This document shows, piece by piece, positions 6,408 to 6,918 of a DNA stretch of 6,918 bases. The notes under the pieces are model-generated. The model worked only from the letters and a program-made list of their open reading frames with translations. It made no database searches and was not told the origin of the DNA. The stretch is from SOIA01 sp050116035. GTDB taxonomy: Bacteria; Acidobacteriota; Aminicenantia; Aminicenantales; Aminicenantaceae. The stretch spans positions 1 through 6,918 of the forward strand of contig JASFPJ010000174.1 of assembly GCA_050116035.1 (NCBI GenBank). The letters run 5' to 3'. Positions within the stretch are counted from its first letter, which is position 1; each line of letters opens with the position of its first letter. Made by a program: the position numbers and the translations under genes.

Positions 6408-6918
6408 ATGACAGAGGAAATGAAAAACAAACTAAAATTTCATCTGGTCGAAGAACGCTTCGGCGCCAAGATCAAAGTCATCGGGATTGGCGGCGGAGGG
6501 GGGAACGCGATCAACAGGATGATCCAGACAGGAATTGAAGGAGTCGAGTTTATTTCTGTCAACACAGACCTTCAAGCTCTGAGCAGCAACAGAGCCAGGA
6601 CAAAGATCCAGATTGGAGGGAAGTTGACAAAAGGTCTGGGCTCGGGAGGCCGGCCGGACATCGGGAAGGAAGCCGCGATCGAGGACACGGAAAAATTGAT
6701 CGAGATCCTTCAGGGTGCAGACATGGTCTTCCTGACTGCAGGCCTGGGAGGCGGAACAGGAACAGGATCCACTCCGATCCTGGCCAACCTGGCTTCAGAA
6801 CTTGATATGCTGTGCATAGCGATTGTGACTCTTCCCTTTGAGTTTGAGGGAAAAGTCAGAGCCAAGCAGGCGCAGGAGGGCTTATCCCAGTTAAAAACAG
6901 CTGTGGATACGGTCATCG
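6408..6918 (+). CDS. ftsZ: FtsZ, tubulin-like cell division GTPase (5' part, C-terminus outside window)
   Basis: This GTPase polymerises at midcell into the Z-ring. The first 170 residues are visible, without a stop, out of a usual 350-400 or more; the T7 synergy loop, the C-terminal domain and the FtsA-binding tail lie beyond the window. GTP-binding elements are T1 GIGGGGGNAINRM (26-38), T2 VNTDLQAL (51-58), T3 GLGSGGRPDIG (76-86), the tubulin/FtsZ signature GGGTGTGS (114-121), and LPFEFEGKVR (142-151), where Glu147 and Arg151 match the nucleotide-contacting Glu and Arg of FtsZ. Arg82 replaces the Asn or Asp usual in the T3 loop, and GST follows the signature where GAA is common. The ATG at 6408 is chosen for its strong AGGAGG site; ATG 6420 would shorten the protein by 4 residues. 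It lies 9 nt after ftsA, so co-transcription is almost certain. Confidence 0.96.
   Translation, partial: MTEEMKNKLKFHLVEERFGAKIKVIGIGGGGGNAINRMIQTGIEGVEFISVNTDLQALSSNRARTKIQIGGKLTKGLGSGGRPDIGKEAAIEDTEKLIEILQGADMVFLTAGLGGGTGTGSTPILANLASELDMLCIAIVTLPFEFEGKVRAKQAQEGLSQLKTAVDTVI

Noticed and set aside
6624..6629. A TTGACA -35-like hexamer inside ftsZ.
   Set aside because: No -10-like hexamer lies 16-18 nt downstream; that region is GC-rich (CGGGAGGCCGG).

Overview
This window is an internal stretch of a dcw (division and cell wall) cluster. All genes are on the + strand, in the order murD(3' part)-ftsW-murG-murC-ftsQ-ftsA-ftsZ(5' part). Five genes are complete and the two end genes are cut by the window edges. 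There is almost no non-coding DNA: gaps are 2 to 9 nt, and ftsW/murG and ftsQ/ftsA overlap. I see no stretch above 300 bases without a gene, and no RNA genes, mobile elements, CRISPR arrays or terminators.

Layout: 1-703 is the C-terminal half of MurD (D-glutamate ligase). 708-1820 is FtsW (SEDS septal glycosyltransferase). 1817-2908 is MurG (lipid II synthase). 2912-4300 is MurC (L-alanine ligase, GTG start). 4303-5175 is FtsQ (POTRA division protein). 5175-6398 is FtsA (actin-like Z-ring tether). 6408 to the end is FtsZ (tubulin-like GTPase, first 170 residues). Together they cover two cytoplasmic ligases for the UDP-MurNAc peptide, the enzyme that completes lipid II, the septal polymerase that uses lipid II, and the divisome core (FtsQ, FtsA, FtsZ).

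Organism: the gene order, complete peptidoglycan pathway genes and FtsQ/FtsA/FtsZ set point to a walled bacterium, probably with two membranes. Base composition is roughly balanced. Protein motifs (for example the MurC N-terminal loop GIGGTGMNGIAEVL and the FtsZ loop GIGGGGGNAINRM) resemble those I associate with Acidobacteriota-like or deltaproteobacterial lineages. Candidatus Aminicenantes is one possibility, but this is a tentative impression and not a placement.

The window is largely ordinary. Points worth a second look are substitutions at normally conserved FtsW positions (Cys258 beside the catalytic Asp, Arg343 in the C-terminal Gly-Gly-Ser-Ser motif), an Arg in the FtsZ T3 loop, no murB or ddl between murC and ftsQ, a perfect TATAAT hexamer just upstream of ftsQ, and uneven ribosome-binding-site strength that peaks at ftsA and ftsZ. 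I found no evidence of an undescribed system.
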